Counted from the first letter of the stretch, positions 35,093 to 47,442 are shown. The stretch: 64,000 nt of DNA from Cephalopachus bancanus (GCA_027257055.1 JAPVLO010000233.1:310001-374000), one strand, 5' to 3'. A program made the numbers and translations. Notes: generated by a model from the sequence alone, not told the origin.

Positions 35093-35363
35093 TTTTTTTT
35101 TTTTTTTTTTTTTTAGTGACTGGTTCTGGTTCTGTCCTTCAGCAGCCTCAGATATATGGACTCAAGCGGTCTTCCCACCTCAGCCTCCTCCCCAAGTACC
35201 TGGGATTATAGGTGCATGCCACCACAATTGGCTATTTTTTTTTTAAGAGATAGGGTCTCACTATGTTGCCCAGGCTAGTCTCGATCTCCTGGCCTCAAGT
35301 GATCCTCCTGCCTTGGCCTCCTAAAGTGCTGAAATTACAGGCATGAGCCCCCATGTCCAGCTA
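35093..35363 (-). repeat. Older Alu-type SINE, minus, adjoining the previous one
   Basis: It has a T(24) head, a diverged right arm (CCTTCAGCAGCCTCAGATATATGG) and the end GAGCCCCCATGTCCAGC. Confidence 0.88.
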
Positions 35364-35909
35364 AGAATTTATTTTGGTAGGAGTGATGAAGACAAAATGT
35401 GACCTGGCAATATATGTGATCGCACCCATGGTATGGAAGTGATATAGAAATAACTCAGGAGGGGGATGGTTAGCTCTGACTGAAGGAAGCCATCATGATG
35501 TCCAAGCAGGAATTTAAAGAATAAAAGAGAGAGAGGAAAAAAAAAGAGTTCACCAAGCAAGGGAGGGAAAAAATGCACACAGGAAATTTCACAAAGCCTA
35601 CAGAGCACATGGTACTGATGGGTAATCACAAGTAATTTAAAGTTTAAGTGGGGCAGTACTGAAAAATGGAATGTGTAAGGGCCAATAGACCAGGACAAAA
35701 GATGAAGGTCAAGGGTTCAGCCATGCAATGAGTAACACTGTAACCCCAGCTACGTCCCATTGAGTACCTGCTATTGGAGAGTTATCAGAACTATAGAAAA
35801 AGTTAGTTGTATTATCCTGATTTTACAGGTAAGAAAAATTTTGTTCAAAGAGTAGGAAAAAGTGACTCTTAAGCACTAGTTGTGCTTAAAACTTCGAGGG
35901 TAGAGGTTA

Positions 35910-36279
<370 letters not shown>

Positions 36280-36347
36280 GGAGCTTAAGAGAGGGTTGTA
36301 TGTGTGTATATATATAAAAGCTTGTATAAAATCTCATTTCTTTTTAG

Positions 36348-36422
36348 GTTTATTTCAAACAACTCTGTTGCAAATGCCAAAAGAGTTTTAACCCTTACCG
36401 TGTAGAAGCAATCCGATGTCAG
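36348..36422 (+). CDS. ZAR1L: ZAR1L coding exon 3
   Basis: 75 bp, acceptor TTTTTAG at 36347 and donor GTAAGC at 36423. It encodes VYFKQLCCKCQKSFNPYRV and EAIRCQ. It supplies cysteines of the zinc-binding domain (CCKC and RC). Confidence 0.98.
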
Positions 36423-36861
36423 GTAAGCACATGCCACGGTTGTGATGTTTTGTTGTTAAACATGAAGCCCCTGTGGCAAAATATTAGGATATGACAGAAG
36501 TGAATATTGGTATAGGAGTATTAGATTTTCTTTCTTTTAAAAATTTTATTTTATTATAGAGATGTGGAGTCAGGATTAGGTGCAGAAGTCATCTATGTGA
36601 GGTGAAGATCGGGCCGCCAACTGGCCCTCACTTCTCCTGGGTTAGGATCAGGTAGGCTTGTGCTGTCACATGCCCACCTCCCCTGGCCTCCCACAGTGTC
36701 CCGCGACTGCTGATCCCTCCCTTGTGCTATTGTGATTAATGTTCAGGGCCCACTTAGTTTTTCTCAATGTTTGAAATTTTCTACAAATAAATGAAGGCAT
36801 CTGTTTTTGTTTGCTTTTTATGAAGGGAAAGAGGGGAATCACTATTTTAAGTTGCCTTATT

Positions 36862-36862
<1 letters not shown>

Positions 36863-36892
<30 letters not shown>
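36863..36892. repeat. (GT)n microsatellite
   Basis: An uninterrupted run of about 15 GT units inside ZAR1L intron 3. Confidence 0.95.
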
Positions 36893-36896
<4 letters not shown>

Positions 36897-36969
36897 ATGT
36901 ATGTTTTTCCTTAGATACCTTGTGCCTAGTTAGAATGCTGTACTGTAATTTAAAAGGTAACTGCTATTT

Positions 36970-37440
36970 CTCCTTTACTGTGTGCCAGACTTTGGGCTAC
37001 ATTTTTTTTTTTTTTTTTAATTGGAGTCTCACTCCTTCCCCGACTGGAGTACAGTGGCACGTTTATGGCCACCCCAGCATTGACCCGCTAGGCTCCAGCG
37101 ATTCTTCCGCCTCAGCCTTTCAAGTAGCTGGAACTACAGGTGCAATCTACCTCACCTGACTAATTTTTTATTTATTGTAGAGGCGAGGTCTCACAAGTTG
37201 CCCGGGCTGGTCTCGAACCCACGGTCTCAGGCAATCCACTCACTTCGGCCTCCCAAAGTGCTGGGATTACAGGCTGAGCCACCAAGCCTGGCTGGGCTAT
37301 GTGTTTTATCACGTGCATTATCTCCTGAAATCTAACCTTTGTGAGAGATGTTATCCCCATTTTATAGGTCAGAAAGCTAAGTTCAATACAGTAACTGGCC
37401 CAAGGTTAGACTGATAGTATTGGAGCTGTGATCAGATACC
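36970..37440 (-). repeat. MIR-type SINE split by a younger SINE
   Basis: Pieces TACTGTGTGCCAGACTTTGGGCTAC and GGGCTATGTGTTTTATCACGTGC ... CCCCATTTTATAGGTCAGAAAGC ... ACTGGCCCAAGG read as one reverse MIR if the SINE at 37002-37293 is removed. GGGCTA at both joins is the target-site duplication. Confidence 0.75.
37002..37293 (-). repeat. Dimeric SINE, minus, inside MIR
   Basis: It runs from a T(18) head with AATTGGAGTCTCACTCC to GAGCCACCAAGCCTGGC. Confidence 0.92.
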
Positions 37441-37615
37441 ATGGTGTCTCCAGTCTCTAGAAAGTCACAGAACTAGATGAGATCCTTGATCTCCTAGTAA
37501 GCCCTCTTGAGTCTGGGGACTGAGAGGGGGCGTGGAGGGGGCGGCCAGGATACAGATCTATAACAGCTTGAAGGAAACCTGACAGTTTCCTGAAGTGTGA
37601 CAGTTACTTTTGGGG

Positions 37616-37918
37616 GTTTTTTTGTTGCTGTTGTTTTTTTTTTGTTTGTTTTGAGTTGGAGTCTCACTCTGTCGCCCACACTGGAGTGCAGTGGCCGCTC
37701 CCGGCCACCGCAGCCTCGACCTGCTGGGCTCCAGCGATCCTTCCACCTCAGCCTTCCGAGTAGCCGAAATTACAGGCATGCGCTACCACACCCGGCTGAT
37801 TTTTTAATTTATTGTAGAGATGAGGTCTTGCTGCCCAGGCGGGTCTCGAACCCGCAGGATCAGGCCATCCACTCACCTCAGCCTCGCGGGATTATAGGCT
37901 GAGCCACCAAACCCGGCT
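37616..37918 (-). repeat. SINE, short-left-arm subfamily, minus
   Basis: It has the compact junction TCTTGCTGCCCAGGCGGG and ends GAGCCACCAAACCCGGC. The target-site duplication CAGTTACTTTT flanks it (37601 and 37920 regions). Confidence 0.94.
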
Positions 37919-38409
37919 AACAGTTACTTTTTGTAATCGAAAGTGTTTTTAAAAAACCTTAGTTCTTCACTTACTTAAAAATATTTTTTCTTTTTCTGTA
38001 ATTAGTACAAATAAATGATATTTTAAACACCAGTTTCCAAATGATTTATCCTCAGATTTTTCTAGTCTGATGTTTTTAGGCTACTTATGTTTACTATCAC
38101 TACTTTTAAATTGGTTTAAATATTACTATTTATCTACACTCTTTTTAATGTTTTCTTATGTTCACTTAAGTTGATTTTTTAAAAAATTATTCAATCCCCC
38201 TCTGTCGTTCTTTAATGTTCTTCTGATTGGTTACTGTAGAGATCACAGCATGACTCTTTTTGACTTGTCAAAGTCGAAATAGTTAATCTTACCTCTCACT
38301 GACAATGCAGTGACATTAGACCCACTAACTCCATATCATTTCATCCTAACATATACTGTTGAATATTTTAATTTTCCTTATTATGTTTTATTTTTTATTT
38401 TATTTTATT

Positions 38410-38685
38410 TTTTGAGTTGGAGTCTCACTATGTCGCCCAGACTGGAATACAGTGGCCACTCCGGCCACCGCAGCCTCGACCTGCTGGGCTCCAGCGATCC
38501 TTCCGCATCAGCCTTCCAAGTAGCCGGAATTACAGGCATGCGCTACCATGCCCGGCTGATTTTTTGATTTATTGTAGAGATGAGGTCTCGCTGCCCAGGC
38601 AGGTCTCGAACCCGCGGGCTCAGGCAATCCACTCACCTCAGCCGCCCAAAGGCGCGGGATTATAGGCTGAGTCAACGAGCCCGGC
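38410..38685 (-). repeat. SINE, short-left-arm subfamily, minus
   Basis: It starts TTTTTTGAGTTGGAGTCTCACTATG and ends GAGTCAACGAGCCCGGC. Confidence 0.94.
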
Positions 38686-38691
38686 TTTTGT

Positions 38692-38912
38692 TTTATTTTT
38701 TGAGTCGGAATCTCACTATGTTGCCCAGGATGGAGTGCAGTGGCACAATTACGGCTCACTGCAGCCTTGACCTCCTGAGCTCAGGCAATGCTCCCAGCCC
38801 AGCTTCCTGAGTAGCTGGGACTACAGGTGTGCACCACCATTCCTGGCTAAATTTTTGATTTGTTTTTTTAATGGTAGAGATGGGTGTCTTGCTATGTTGC
38901 CTAGATTAATCT
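38692..38912 (-). repeat. Older Alu-type SINE, minus, truncated
   Basis: It starts TTTTATTTTTTGAGTCGGAATCTC and stops inside the left arm at CTATGTTGCCTAG. Confidence 0.85.
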
Positions 38913-41100
38913 TATGTTTTAAACTTTACAAGATATTATTTTAAATAGTCAGTATTCGTTTAGTTTTACTTTGTATTTATTCTGTCTTCTTGTTCTTAGG
39001 CTTTTTTTTTTGTATCTGGGGTCACTTTCCTTTGACTTGAACATGCTTTAAAATTTTCTGTAGTATAGGTGTGAAGGTGAAAAATTCTAATTGTCTGAAT
39101 ATCTTTGTAAGATGTGTTTTTACAGGGTATAGAATATCTGGTTGGCAGTAGTTCTTTCTGCCCTTTGGGGATCTGGCCCTCATTTATTCTGTGAAATTGA
39201 CACTATTAGTCTTACTGTGGCTTCTTTGAAGTAATCGCCCTCTCTCTCTCCTCTTTCCTCTCTCGCCCCTTCTTAAATCTGCTTGCTTTTATGATTTTTT
39301 TTTCTCTGCTTTGATTTTTAGCAGTTTTACAGTGATGTGCCTTGTTGTGGTTTCTTTGTATTTATCCTACTTGGGGTTCACAGTGTTTCTTGAATCTGTG
39401 GCTTGAAGATTTTCATTAATTTTAGAAAATATTAACCCTTGTCTTTTCAAATATTTCTGCTATTCTCTCCTCTCTCTGTAGTGTCTCTCTGTGTGTGTGT
39501 CTCTCTGTCTGTCTCTCTCTCTCAATTCCAGAGACTTTTGTACCATATTCCTTTCCATCTTTCATGTTTTCTTATATTTTCCATGCTTTTGTTTCTTCTT
39601 TAGGGTGGATATCATCTGCTCAATTATCTTTCATTTCTATTTCTCAGCTCAACTCTTTAAAATCTGCTATTAAACCCATTCATTGAGCTACTGATTTAGG
39701 TTATTTTTATTTTTCTGTTCTAGAATTTTTATTTTCCAGTTTCATTGCTGGAAATATTAGTCTTGTTTTCTTAAAAAATATCAAGCATCGTGATTTAAAA
39801 ATCTGTGTCAGATAACTTCATAAACTTAATACCCTATGGGTCTATTGCTACCCTTTTGGTTTTCAAGCATGTTGTTCTCCTTATATATAGTTCCCAGTTA
39901 TTTTCTGTTTAGTTCTAGATATCATGTGTGAAAAACTGTAGTGAGGGTAAATGGTCTCAAATGTCAGGCTCACCTCTGTTTCTGGGTTTTCTTCTCTAAT
40001 GCTTTGATAATTCTCCAGTGTTTTCAAGCAGTTATTTGTTTTTAGCTCAGCTTTTCTAGTTGTCCAGAAGGTTTGGTCCGAATTACCTAATTCACCATTG
40101 CCAGAAGCAGAAATCTACCTTTAGAGTAAATCCTTATTTTATTGAGTCCTTTCTTTATAAGGATATTGTGAGAACTAAATGAATTCATCTATATGTAGTG
40201 CTTAGAACAGTGCTAGGCACATAGTGAACACCATGTGAGTATTAGCTATTAGAATTGTCTTATAAGGAGACATACTCCTCAGCAGAAGAGTAAAGTTTGT
40301 GAATGTAGTACAACGTTTGAAAACAATCATATTTGAGACTCTTGTTTAAAAAATGAAAATGCCTGTTTTCACAGTATAAAAGGTGAATGTTGACTTATCT
40401 GTGTGGCTATGGGACACATGCAGAAAATACATCAGTGATTCTGAATGTCAAAGACTGGCAGTGTTGGGAGGGCGGACTGGTGCAGTTTACCAGTTTCCAT
40501 GCGATGTGACTTTTCATTGTTGGAAGGCAGAATGGGATAATGGCTGAAGGCACTGATTTATATCCCAGTAAACACTGGGCATGTCTGGAAAGAAAAAATT
40601 TAGCTTTCTCTAGAATGTTCCTTCCTCCTAGTTGTAACAATCCAAAATACCTTCAGATATTACCAAACGTCCCTGGGGGCTTGGGGTGTAAAATGACCCC
40701 TGGTTGAGAACCTCTGCTCTAGTGTTTTTAAATGTTCCCATTTAGATAATCAAATCACTTCATTTCCATCCACTGCCCCTCACCCACACCTGACTACAAA
40801 TATAAGAACCTACATAGTGAAGACACTCTAAAGAAAACTCTTACCATTTTTTTCTTACTTTGTGTTATCTTGATTGGCCCAGAAATATTCTCTTGAACAT
40901 CATCTCTGATCACTCATTTCAAAAAAATGTATGGCATCTAATGGGATACAAGTGTTGTGTACAACTTGTTTTGGGCTTCCAAATAGGAGTCAGAGGATGA
41001 AGATCTCAGGGGTGGCAGTGGGGAGAGGTATTTCGATTTGAGGATTGCATTTGGAACAATCTGATCACTTAGTGTTCACCCTGTTCCTTGCTTTCCAAAG

Positions 41101-41244
41101 ACCTGTTCAAAGTCTCGTTGTTCCTGCTCTCAAAAGAAAAGACACATTGACCTAAGGAGGCCTCATCGACAGGAACTGTGCGGTCGCTGCAAAGACAAGA
41201 GATTCTCCTGTGGCAGCATCTACAGCTTTAAGTGTGTCATGTGA
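41101..41244 (+). CDS. ZAR1L: ZAR1L coding exon 4 (C-terminus, stop at 41242-41244)
   Basis: The acceptor CTTTCCAAAG ends at 41100. The exon encodes TCSKSRCSCSQKKRHIDLRR, then ELCGRCKDKRFSC and a final ...IYSFKCVM. It completes the cysteine-rich zinc domain (CSKSRCSC, CGRCKDKRFSC). The four exons give 208+31+25+47 = 311 residues, against about 321 in human from memory. All joins are in phase 0, so the whole gene reads open with no defect. Against my recollection of human, the last residues are KCVM instead of KYVM, adding one Cys at the tail. Confidence 0.98.
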   Translation, partial: TCSKSRCSCSQKKRHIDLRRPHRQELCGRCKDKRFSCGSIYSFKCVM

Positions 41245-41425
41245 CAGGCAGTGTGACTTGTAGAGGATATCTGAGCTCTTCTTCTAACTTACTGTGCGGT
41301 CTTCCTTTTTCGCAACTTGGATCTGATCTGGCATTGGAAAATGAACTGGGCTTTTGTACTTTTTGTAGGTTGTATAACAATTTTTCAATGTGAGTATGAT
41401 TAAATAAATGCATATGAACTATACC
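41245..41425 (+). terminator. ZAR1L: ZAR1L 3' UTR with poly(A) signal
   Basis: The UTR follows the TGA at 41242-41244. The canonical AATAAA is at 41403-41408, so cleavage is expected about 10-30 bases later. Confidence 0.8.
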
Positions 41426-41599
41426 ATGACGACACATTAATCGGTAATCCTGGGTTGGGAAATGGTAGATACTGCCACTTCTGTGAAGGGAAACAACAAA
41501 GAGGAAAAAATAGTCATTCATTTGATTCACATTTACAAGCTAGGTGTTTAAGGACTGGGAATACAGTGAGGAACATACATAATTACAGCAAATACTGAA

Positions 41600-41738
41600 A
41601 CGGCACCTAGCACGTGCCAGGCGTTGTTGTAATGAATCACAGCAGCTGCATTAAGTAGGAACTATTATACCTTTTCATAGATAAGGAGATGGAGACCCAG
41701 AGGTCAGAGGCTAGAGTCAGGATTTGAATCTAGGTAGT
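41600..41738 (-). repeat. MIR-type ancient SINE
   Basis: The order 'GTGCCAGGCGTTGTTGTAATG ... CTATTATACCTTTTCATAGATAAGGAG ... AGTCAGGATTTGAATCTAGG' is the reverse MIR core. Confidence 0.75.
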
Positions 41739-41740
41739 CG

Positions 41741-42032
41741 GTTGGGCTCGGTGGCTCAGCCTATAATCCTAGCACTTTGGGAGGCCAAGGCAAGTGGATT
41801 GTCTGAGCCCGCGAGTTCAAGACCCACCCAGGTAACTTGGCAAGACCTCGTCTCTACAATAAATCAAAAATCAGCCGGGCATGGTAGCGCGCACCTGTAG
41901 TCCGGCTACTCGGAAGGCTGAGGCGGAAGGATCGCCGGAGTCCAGCAGGTCGAGGCTGCGGTGGCCGGGAGCGTGCCACTGCAGGCCAGTCTGGGCGATG
42001 GAGTGAGACTCCAACTCAAAAAACAAAAACAA
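41741..42032 (+). repeat. Dimeric SINE, plus
   Basis: It starts GGTTGGGCTCGGTGGCTCAGC and has the long junction GTAACTTGGCAAGACC. It is flanked by AGGTAGTC on both sides. Confidence 0.93.
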
Positions 42033-42639
42033 CGAGGTAGTCTGGGACTCGCGCCCTGCTTTTAGCCACTACATGTACTCTCAAGTTCAGATTGTGATGA
42101 GTGCCATAAAGAAAATAGGGTGCTGATGGAATAGCCCTTTAGATAGGGTGGCTGGAAAGAAGCAACAGGAGAATTGAGACCTATAGGATGAGGGGAACTG
42201 AGGGGAGAAGATGGCTTTGGTCCAAGAGAACAGTAAGAGCAAAGGTGGGGAGGTGGGGCATGTTCTCAGGTTGCTCCAGGAATAGGAGTCCCTTGAGGGT
42301 AATGTAGGGCATGAGGCTGTAAAGGCAAGGTTTGGGCTACAAAGGGTTCTCAAGGTCATGTTCAGGCATATGAGGGGGTTTCAACAGGGTAGTGAGATCA
42401 GATATGGATTTTAAAAAGCTCACTTACTGTTGGGAAGTTAATGAACACATGAGCAAAATGATAGCCTGGACAAAGGTGGTGGCCAGGGAGAGGAAGGAAG
42501 TCCAGACCTTCAAAATAATGTTTGGAAATGTAGGGTTGGCAGTAGAGGATGGAGGAAATAAATGATGACTCTTAGATATCTGCTTTGAGCTATAGAGTGG
42601 GTGGAACTGAGAGGTATACCAGTTAGGAGGCAACTTCTG

Positions 42640-43160
42640 GAGTCAGATGACTTATCCTGGGTTTAGCACTTAAGAGATGGATGATTGTGAGCAAGTTACT
42701 TTCTTTTGTAATTTTTTTTTGAGTTGGAGTCTCACTGTGTCGCCCAGGCTAGAGTGCAGTGGCATGCTCACCACCACCCCAGTGTTGACCTGCTGGACTC
42801 TGGTGATCCTTCTACCTCTGCCTTCCAAGTAGCCAGAACTACAGGTGTGCGCTACCATGCCCGGCTAATTTTTTCATTTATTGTAGAGATGAGGTCTTGC
42901 CAAGTTGCCCAGGCTGGTCTCGAACCCCTGGGCTCAGGCATTCCACTCACCAGGGTCTCCTAAAGTGCTGAGATTACAGGCTTGAGCCACTTTGCCTGGC
43001 CGGCAAATTACTTTTTGCGTCTCAGTTTACCCATCTATAGGATGAGGATAATAATAGTTCCTATCTCATGGTGGTGAGAGGACTGAAGGAGCCGATGTGA
43101 ATTAAGCGCTTAGAATAAATAGTGCCTGTCACCTTGTGAGGGCTCAGTACGCTTGCTTAG
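42640..43160 (+). repeat. MIR-type SINE split by a younger SINE
   Basis: Plus-strand MIR order: AGTCAGATGACTTATCCTGG ... GAGCAAGTTACTTTC before, and CAAATTACTTTTTGCGTCTCAG ... TATAGGATGAGGATAATAATAG after the SINE. Confidence 0.75.
42712..43003 (-). repeat. Dimeric SINE, minus, inside MIR
   Basis: It runs from T(8)GAGTTGGAGTCTCACTGTG to GAGCCACTTTGCCTGGCC. CAAGTTACTTTCTTTTG / CAAATTACTTTTTGCG flank it as an imperfect target-site duplication. Confidence 0.92.
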
Positions 43161-43377
43161 CAGTTCTTAATTTGGTGGGATCATTTAGTGATATGAAGGG
43201 ACTTCTTTCAACATCCTGATTTTGAAGTATTTGAGATATCTGAACGGAGATGTTATGAAGACTATTAGGTATGTGCATCTGGAATTTAGGAGAGCATTCA
43301 GGGCTAGATACAGACTTGGAAACAATAAATGGTTTTTAAAGCCACGGTCTTGGAGTCTTGGGCATGCCAACATTTAG

Positions 43378-43553
43378 AGCAAGGATTCTAAAACTTTAAT
43401 GTCCCAGGAATCATCTGGTGAGCTTTGCTAAAGGAGCATTTCAGTTGAGTGGGTCTGGGGTCTGAGACTTTGCAAATCTTAACAAGTTCCCAGATGCCAT
43501 CAATGCTGCTGGTCCCCAGACCACACTTTGAGTAGCGAGAACTTAAAACTTAG
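43378..43553 (+). mobile_element. MER5A-like hAT non-autonomous element
   Basis: It begins AAGGATTCTAAAACTTTAATG and ends CCACACTTTGAGTAGCGAG. Inside are CAGGAATCATCTGGTGAGC, GTCTGGGGTCTGAGACTTTGC and GATGCCATCAATGCTGCTGG, the known MER5A layout. Confidence 0.8.
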
Positions 43554-43759
43554 GTAAAAGAGGAGATCAAGAAGGGTGGGAAGAGGGTAGTGTGATGAAA
43601 GTAAAGATAAAACCGTATTTTGAGAAGGAGGGAGGGTAAACGGAGTCAAATTCTGCTGGGAGGTGGAAAAAGATGCAGACAGACATGTCCATTGGATTTG
43701 GTTACATGGAGGTAACCAGTAATGTTGAAAAGAGATGTCTCAATGGATGGAAGCAAGAG

Positions 43760-44850
43760 TGAAAGTGTAGATAGTGAACAGAAGCAATATTTTCTAGAAG
43801 TTCTGCTGTTAGAAAGCAGAGAAGCTAGTGACAGCTAGCGGGGCATTTGGGGGAAAGGGAGGCACTGAGTATGTTGGCACAGAGAAGCCATTTAGTAGAG
43901 AGAAGTTGATGGTAGAGAGACATGTCTGCAAAGCCCTGGAATGGGCAGACGAGATGTGGTCCAAAGTGATTATCCCTTAATGGGAGCAGTGATGTTTCTT
44001 GTGTAGTAAAAGGACGGAACACCTAGAACATAGGGCTTATTAGAGAAAGATAATTTTATAGATTTGGTGGGAAGCCTGATTTGTTCACTCAGTGAACTAT
44101 GAAGCAGTCATAAGCCGGGATGACTAGGATACTGAGGAGGGAGGGTAGTATATGAAATAATTCTCTCAGGTCTTGGGAAATGGAAAAAAAATCAAGAAGA
44201 CGTAATTGCATCATAGGGTTATCTGATAGTGTGGAGAGCTCATTTTGAGATTTGGGTCCATTTGAAATGCACAGGTGCCCCTGGCAGGCTTGATTGTGGT
44301 TACATTCTGTAATGTCAACTTCAGTGCTTCTGGTGCAGATGTGGAAATGGTCAATCCCTAGGTTCAACCAAGCTCAGTAGATTTAACCAGCTCAGTAAGT
44401 GGAGGGATAAGGCATACCTTCAGGATGTCGGCAAAGGAGGAATTATAATTGTCCATGGACCTCAAAAGTATCCTGAAGAGGAGTGAAGATAGGTGAGGGC
44501 CACAGACTGTTATTCAGGTTAGGAGAATTGTTAGAGGGCTGATGTGGGCGGGGGCTCAAGTAAATGAGGACTGGAAGAATTCCCAAGTGGAGGGACTGGA
44601 AGATGAGATTCTGGAACTGGTCCACTTACTGCTGTGGACAAGGTTTTGGTATAAGCAGGACATTGGGTGGTTAAAGTAGAGCTGAGTGGAGATGCCTGGA
44701 GGTGGGAATATTATCAGACAGAGGCAAAAGATTTTGTCCGCATTATCCACGAGGATGCTGAAGTCCCAGAAATGACGTCAGAAACTGAGGTCTCCACCAG
44801 CAAGAAGCTCTGGTCTATTCTATGAATAAGGGATGGTGAACAGGAGGGCT
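43760..44850. other. Unassigned intergenic DNA
   Basis: A purine-rich stretch. Some words resemble the repeat at 42075-43760, but I cannot align it by eye. No coding signal. Confidence 0.5.
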
Positions 44851-44866
44851 TAAGATCAGCAGTTCT

Positions 44867-45159
44867 CAGCCAGGCTCGGTGGCTCAGCCTGTAATCCCAG
44901 CGCTTTGGGAGGCTGAAGTGAGTGGATTACCTGAGCCTACGGGTTTGAGACCCACCTGGGCAACTTGGCAAGACCTCGTCTCCACAATAAATCAAAAATT
45001 AGCCGGGTGTGGTAGCATGCGCCTGTAGTTCCGGCTACCTGGAAGGCTGAGGTGGAAGGATCGCCTGAGCCCAGCAGGTTGAGGCTACAGTGGCCAGGTG
45101 CATGCCACTGCACTCCAGTCTACGCGACGGAGTGAGATTCCAACTCATAAAAAAAAAAA
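44867..45159 (+). repeat. Dimeric SINE with perfect target-site duplication
   Basis: The 16-base duplication AGATCAGCAGTTCTCA is at 44851-44866 and 45160-45175. The left arm has the long junction CAACTTGGCAAGACC and the tail is A(11). Confidence 0.97.
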
Positions 45160-45660
45160 GATCAGCAGTTCTCAACCACAACTGCGACTTAAAATCATTC
45201 AAGACGTGTTAGGAATGACCCATGGCAAGTCCATACCCTAGACTCAGGGTGTAGCTTAAGGGATCTTGAGTGAGTCCTGAGCCTCGTTTTTTTTTTTTTT
45301 TTTAGTTGGAGTCTCACTCTGTCACCCAGACTGGAGTGCAGTGGCCGCTCCCGGCCACCGCAGCCTCGACCTGCTGGTCTCCGGCGATCCTTCCGCCTCA
45401 GCCTTCCGAGTAGCCGGAGTTACAGGCATGCGCTACCACGCCCGGCTGATTTTTTGATTTATTGTAGAGATGAGGTCTCGCTGCCCAGGCGGGTCTCGAA
45501 CCCGCGGGCTCAGGCAATCCACTCACCTCAGCCTCACAAAGACGCGGGATTACAGGCTGAGCCACCGAGCCCGGCTCATTTTTTTTTTTTAAAAGCTTCC
45601 TTATGATTCTGTTCTAGCCAAGGGTCACAGCCACACTAACGAAGATGGTTGAAATAATTT
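45160..45660 (+). mobile_element. hAT (MER5-like) scrap split by SINEs
   Basis: CAGCAGTTCTCAACCAC is the typical start of MER5-type elements, and a continuation after the SINE at 45288-45576 is suggested. It is short and diverged. Confidence 0.45.
45288..45576 (-). repeat. SINE, short-left-arm subfamily, minus
   Basis: It has a T(16) head, GGTCTCGCTGCCCAGGCGGG, and ends GAGCCACCGAGCCCGGC. Confidence 0.95.
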
Positions 45661-45719
45661 AAGAGGGAGGATGACTAGGACAGTTAGGTGGTGTGAATTT
45701 AAAAGTCTCTGAGCTTATT

Positions 45720-46510
45720 AAAAAGTGGGCAAAAGGCATGAATAGACATTTCTTAAAAAAAGATATATGGGCAGCCAACAGACACGTGAAAAAGTGCTCA
45801 GCCTCACTCATCATCAGAGAAATGCAAAACAAAACCACACCGAGATACCACCTAACCCATTAAGATACCACCCAGTAAGAATGGCCATTATTAATAAAAC
45901 AAACAACAACAGATGCTGGTGAGGATGCGGAGAAAAAGGAATGCTTTTTCTACACTGCTGGTGGGAATGCAAACTAGTGCAACCTCTTTGGAAGACAGAG
46001 TGGCGATTTCTGAAAGAACTAGAAATTGACCTTCCATATGACCCAGCAATTCCCCTATTGGGAATATACCTGGAGGAACACAAATCATTCTACCATAAAG
46101 ATACCTGCACATGTATGTTTGCTGCAGCTCTATTCACAATAGCAAAAACATGAAACTGACCATAGTGCCCATGAAAGCTGGACTGGATTAAAAAAAAGGA
46201 GTACTTATACACAATGGAATATCATGGAGTTGTAAAGAAGGACAAACATATTAACTTTGCAGCAACTTAGATGGATTTAGAGTCTATCTTTGAGTGATTT
46301 ATCACAGAAACAAAGAACAAAGTACCATATGTTCTCACTCATAAGTGGACCTTGAACAATTATCACAATACTATAAGAAAGGGATTGGCAGTAGTGGGAA
46401 ACTGCCAGGGGAAGGAGGGGTACACCTCATAAGGGTACCTTCATAATGAGCATTTGTGTGCCTAACCTGAACTGTGCCCCACATCTTTAAAATACAAAAT
46501 GATTATAAAA
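45720..46510 (+). mobile_element. LINE-1 3' part, 5'-truncated
   Basis: It starts AAAAGTGGGCAAAAGGCATGAATAG, followed by GAAATGCAAAACAAAACCACACCGAG and TGGTGAGGATGCGGAGAAAAAGG. The 3' UTR ends at CCCCACATCTTTAAAATAC. Frames are broken. It shares its 3' end with the scrap at 24140-24270. Confidence 0.88.
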
Positions 46511-47123
46511 ATAAATAAAAGTCTCTGGGCTTTTTAAAATAGAAATGAGGAGAAAGGGTTGAAAATAGTAGAGGGTGGCAAGAAAGAATTTTCTGCTTCT
46601 CCCTGGCCCTTGAACTCCTAGAAGTTTACAGCAGGTTGCTCGAGTTCTTGGAATCTGAAGTTCATATATAATATTGGTACAAGTGCTTTTCGTTAAGAGC
46701 AGGGTCTGAGGACCCTCCGTATTGTTCTCCATAGTGACTGTACTATTTTACATTCCCATCAACAGTGTATTCCCTTTTCTCTGCGGCCTCAAAATAAAAC
46801 TACCATCCAATCCAGCAATCCCACTGCTGGGAATTTACCCAAAGGAAAGGAAATTGGTGCATTGAAGAGACATCTGCATATCCTTGTTAATTTCAGCACT
46901 GTTCACAATAGCCAAGATACAGAATCAACCTGTGTTTACTGAGGAATGAATGGATAAAGAAAATGTGGTCTGTATACACAATGGAATATTAATCAGTCAT
47001 AAAAAGTATGAATCTTGTCATTTGCAGCAACATGGATGGAACCGGAGGACATTTTGTTAAGTGAAATAAAAGTTAAACACTGCATGTTCTCATTCATATG
47101 TGGAAGCTAAAAATAGCTGATCC

Positions 47124-47442
47124 CAGCTGGTGCGGTGGTTCAAGCCTGTAATCCCAGCACTTTGTTAGACCGAGATGAGAGGACTACCTGAGCCCATGGG
47201 TTCAAGACCACCAGCCTGGGCAACACGGTGAGATCTCACCTCTACAATAAGTCAAAAAATTAGCCGGACATGGTAGCACATGCCTGTAGTTCCAGCTACT
47301 TGGAAGGTTGAGGCAGAAGGCTTTCTGGAGTCCAGCAGGTTGATGCTGAGGTGGCCGTGACTGTGCCACTGCATTCCAGCCTGGGCAACTGAGTGAGACT
47401 CCAACTCCAAAAAAAAAAAAGAAAGAAAGAAAGAAAGAAAAA
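47124..47442 (+). repeat. Dimeric SINE, plus
   Basis: It starts CCAGCTGGTGCGGTGGTTCAAG and ends in an A run that has become (AAAG)n. Confidence 0.9.

Larger units (their letters stand above)
37930..40120 (-). mobile_element. Old LINE-1 region, minus, interrupted by two SINEs
   Basis: The reverse-strand text resembles old L1 ORF2/3' sequence: 'TTTCATTAATTTTAGAAAATATTAACCC ... CTTTTCAAATATTTCTGC' and 'GTTTTTACAGGGTATAGAATATCTGGTTGGCAG'. It is highly diverged. I cannot fix the ends or subfamily. Confidence 0.6.
36423..41100 (+). other. ZAR1L: ZAR1L intron 3
   Basis: A 4.7-kb intron. It contains a (GT)n tract, a MIR-type SINE split by a younger SINE, three more SINEs, and an old minus-strand LINE-1 around 37.9-40.1 kb. 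A stretch of unassigned DNA lies at 40.3-41.1 kb. No extra coding exon seen. Confidence 0.88.
42075..43760 (+). repeat. Ancient interspersed repeat, class not assigned
   Basis: Purine-rich text such as GAGTGCCATAAAGAAAATAGGG, GGGGTTTCAACAGGGTAGTGAGATC, and GGTTTTTAAAGCCACGGTCTTGG ... CCAACATTTAGAG recalls a widely dispersed mammalian repeat. I can recognise it but cannot name it. It is interrupted by a MIR (about 42640-43160), a SINE inside that MIR, and a MER5-like element at 43378-43553. Confidence 0.5.

Noticed and set aside
36545..36800. A possible processed gene fragment in ZAR1L intron 3
   Set aside because: No open frame, A tail or recognisable protein. Left as unassigned intron.
40600..40720. 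A hAT-like scrap (CCTGGTTGAGAACCTCTGC)
   Set aside because: Too short and diverged to bound or name with confidence.
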